Assembly: GCF_001949145.1 (NCBI RefSeq)
Contig: NW_019091448.1
Location: 643,216-707,215 of the forward strand
Source: Acanthaster planci
Taxonomy: Eukaryota; Echinodermata; Asteroidea; Valvatida; Acanthasteridae
Direction: 5' to 3'
DNA: 64,000 nt
Positions 62,801-64,000 of this stretch are shown piece by piece (position 1 is the first letter of the stretch; each line of letters starts with the position of its first letter). The notes beneath the pieces are model-generated. The model was given only the letters and a program-made list of their open reading frames with translations, made no database searches and was not told the DNA's origin. The position numbers and the translations under genes were made by a program.

Positions 62801-62851
62801 GAGGAGCCTGGCGGTCCCCTTGGCCTGGTAAAATGTGGGGTTTGTGTGCGT
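56838..62851 (-). CDS. APLF: APLF, aprataxin and PNKP-like factor (5' partial)
   Basis: APLF is a poly(ADP-ribose)-binding histone chaperone that scaffolds non-homologous end joining. The ten exons in transcript order are 62851-62676, 62363-62236, 61687-61536, 61089-60924, 60600-60128, 59734-59613, 58900-58763, 58327-58193, 57805-57726 and 56992-56838. They join in phase to 574 codons. The first is the C-terminal half of the FHA domain (THTNPTFYQ, LLPLPKEVW). Exon 61089 has the Ku-binding motif RKLPDWMAKL. Exons 58900/58327 form PBZ finger 1 (CRYGKKCYR|KNPLHKEEFAHPGD). Exons 58327/57805 form PBZ 2 (CPHGTTCYR|KNKRH...H), with Lys where Pro is usual. The C terminus is the acidic NAP1-like segment (DYDDSFIDDG, SEDWTPG). 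The 157-aa exon 60600-60128 adds AT-hook-like RGRP motifs and a poly-Asp tract absent from human APLF. The upstream FHA exon(s) were not found. Confidence 0.93.
59310..59538 (+). mobile_element. CR1/L2-like LINE 3' end in APLF intron
   Basis: A decayed C-terminal frame (PKRWNERPLSVRQSQTLELF, then KSNLKYHFF) matches the WNxLPxxIR..FKxxLKxHLF ending of CR1/L2 LINEs. A 3' tail with GTAAAGGGCTTAG, AGGCGCTTAAGAAATGCA and an (ATT)n run follows. It lies antisense to APLF. Confidence 0.75.
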
Positions 62852-63815
62852 CTGGAAAAGGACCGAGAGGGAGGTAGAATAACCACACAGAATAGGATTA
62901 TTAGTTGGCAGTGCAGTTGAGAGAAACTGGGCTTCTCAGTGAGGAAAATAGAGACCAAGAATACCACATTTACAACAACTGAGTGGCTTTTCAACTTTGG
63001 GAAGAAATCCCCCGCTGTCTGGTCTTTGTGTCACTGGCATCCAAGATTGAATTTGGAGCACTTGGATACCTTTTAGCAGTACTCGTACTTGAGTATTACT
63101 CGAGTACCATTTTTAGAGCACTTATGTCTAATACTTGCACTCAAATTTCCATGTACTCGTACTCGAACAACAGTTCTTGTACTCGGGCTGCAAAATACTC
63201 AAAATAAAATTGTACTCAAGTATCAAAGTACTCGTACTCGATAAAATCCTTGAAATTCTGTAACAGCCATTGAAATACAATGGTATCCATACTCGCAGAC
63301 AGATATTTGGTATGGTCCAACAAACAAATTCGCTTTTATTCTGCGACACGAACCATCACATAACGGTAGCGGCCACTGTGTATTGCCTTGTAAAGTGCAA
63401 GTACACTGCACATAGCATACAATAACAGACTGCAGCACCGCGAAAAGCATCTTGAATCCAAGACTAGTAACACTCAATTTAGTTGTAGCTAGTCTGGTTC
63501 CTTGACCTGACATAGGATCTAGAATATCGAAAAAACATGGGCACAGGAATATGAAGTCTAGAAAGCAGACTTCACCCATCCACATTTATGTGTTCGCGTT
63601 GTGCATGCATAATTCATCACAAGTCAGAGTCGTACTGGTGCATGTACATTGTACATGTATATGCACTGATCACCAATCACAACTCCATTGTAATGTACAT
63701 TGTTTTGGAATGTTATTTAATGTACATGTTTTATGGCTGGCATGACAATCAAACAGAGTTTTAGCTGGTACCCTTTGTTTCTGAGCAACTTTTTGCAAGT
63801 CAGCAAATTTTGTAC
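62852..63815. other. APLF upstream intron, no exon found
   Basis: The missing N-terminal FHA exon(s), which should encode a GRG...SRRHA motif, were not found here. A TACTCG-type repeat and TACATGTA units occupy much of it. Confidence 0.5.
63075..63245. repeat. TACTCG/CGAGTA palindromic repeat cluster
   Basis: AGTACTCGTAC, ATTACTCGAGTACC, TGTACTCGTACTCGA and AAGTACTCGTACTCGA recur in both orientations over 170 bases. It may be the remnant of a DNA element with subterminal repeats. No target duplication was found. Confidence 0.55.
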
Positions 63816-63819
63816 TTAA

Positions 63820-64000
63820 CCCCTTGACGACGGGAATTTCTTTCCGAAAGCTGACTCCAAGAATTCCAGCCTCGCTTGGCCACGTAGGCCACCTGCCAAA
63901 CCGGAAATTCTCAGTTTGTGGCCCTGCGTGCTTTGAATTAGATAGTGAAAAGGCTGATTGCTCGGTGGCATACGGCTCTACTCACGCTTCCATATTCCCA
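63820..64000. mobile_element. piggyBac-like MITE, second copy (cut by window edge)
   Basis: After TTAA (63816-63819) the sequence CCCCTTGACGACGGGAATTT and the next 160 bases match the element at 51575-51893 closely, with a small deletion near 63930. The right end lies outside the window. Confidence 0.8.

Overview
This is a eukaryotic window of about 60% A+T. It holds seven spliced, metazoan-type protein genes with GT-AG introns, plus dense interspersed repeats. There is no bacterial or viral gene organisation. The gene set includes APLF with PBZ fingers, ZFYVE21, a MYND-containing HIF prolyl hydroxylase and CRLS1. Together with tRNA-derived SINEs, CR1/L2- and RTE-like LINE relics and many TACATGTA palindromes, it suggests a marine invertebrate, most likely a non-vertebrate deuterostome such as an echinoderm or lancelet. 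The species cannot be fixed from the sequence alone.

Layout, left to right: EGLN/PHD first coding exon (-, 753-1646, continues off the left edge); NDUFAF1 (+, 5836-8064, 3 exons); GNPNAT1 (-, 11755-19746, 5 coding exons); CRLS1 cardiolipin synthase (+, 22114-28112, 6 exons); ZFYVE21 (-, 33384-44651, 7 exons); POLR2I/RPB9 (+, 48957-52608, 5 exons); APLF (-, 56838-62851, 10 exons seen, 5' FHA exon(s) not found). Strand alternates strictly at every step, so every neighbouring pair is either divergent or convergent. I joined the exons by eye from splice sites, reading phase and family conservation. All junctions used keep the frame, and several products match the vertebrate length closely (GNPNAT1 181 aa, ZFYVE21 234 aa).

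Introns and intergenic stretches are full of non-autonomous DNA elements visible as inverted repeats. They include a hAT-type element with a perfect 8-bp target duplication (35413-36603), a piggyBac-like element flanked by TTAA (51575-51893) with a second copy cut by the right edge, and two head-to-head copies of one element forming a palindrome of about 1.3 kb (43062-44375). There are also long hairpins downstream of the CRLS1 stop and beside splice donors of NDUFAF1 and ZFYVE21. LINE relics lie in GNPNAT1 intron 2, between ZFYVE21 and POLR2I, and in an APLF intron. Two assembly gaps (23814-24680 and 53034-53249) hide sequence.

The genes are housekeeping functions without a shared pathway: oxygen sensing, complex I assembly, UDP-GlcNAc synthesis, cardiolipin synthesis, focal adhesion/endosome FYVE protein, RNA polymerase II subunit, and DNA end joining. 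I see no new multi-gene system. The most unusual items are the APLF protein, which carries AT-hook-like motifs and a second acidic segment, and the foldback elements built into transcribed regions.
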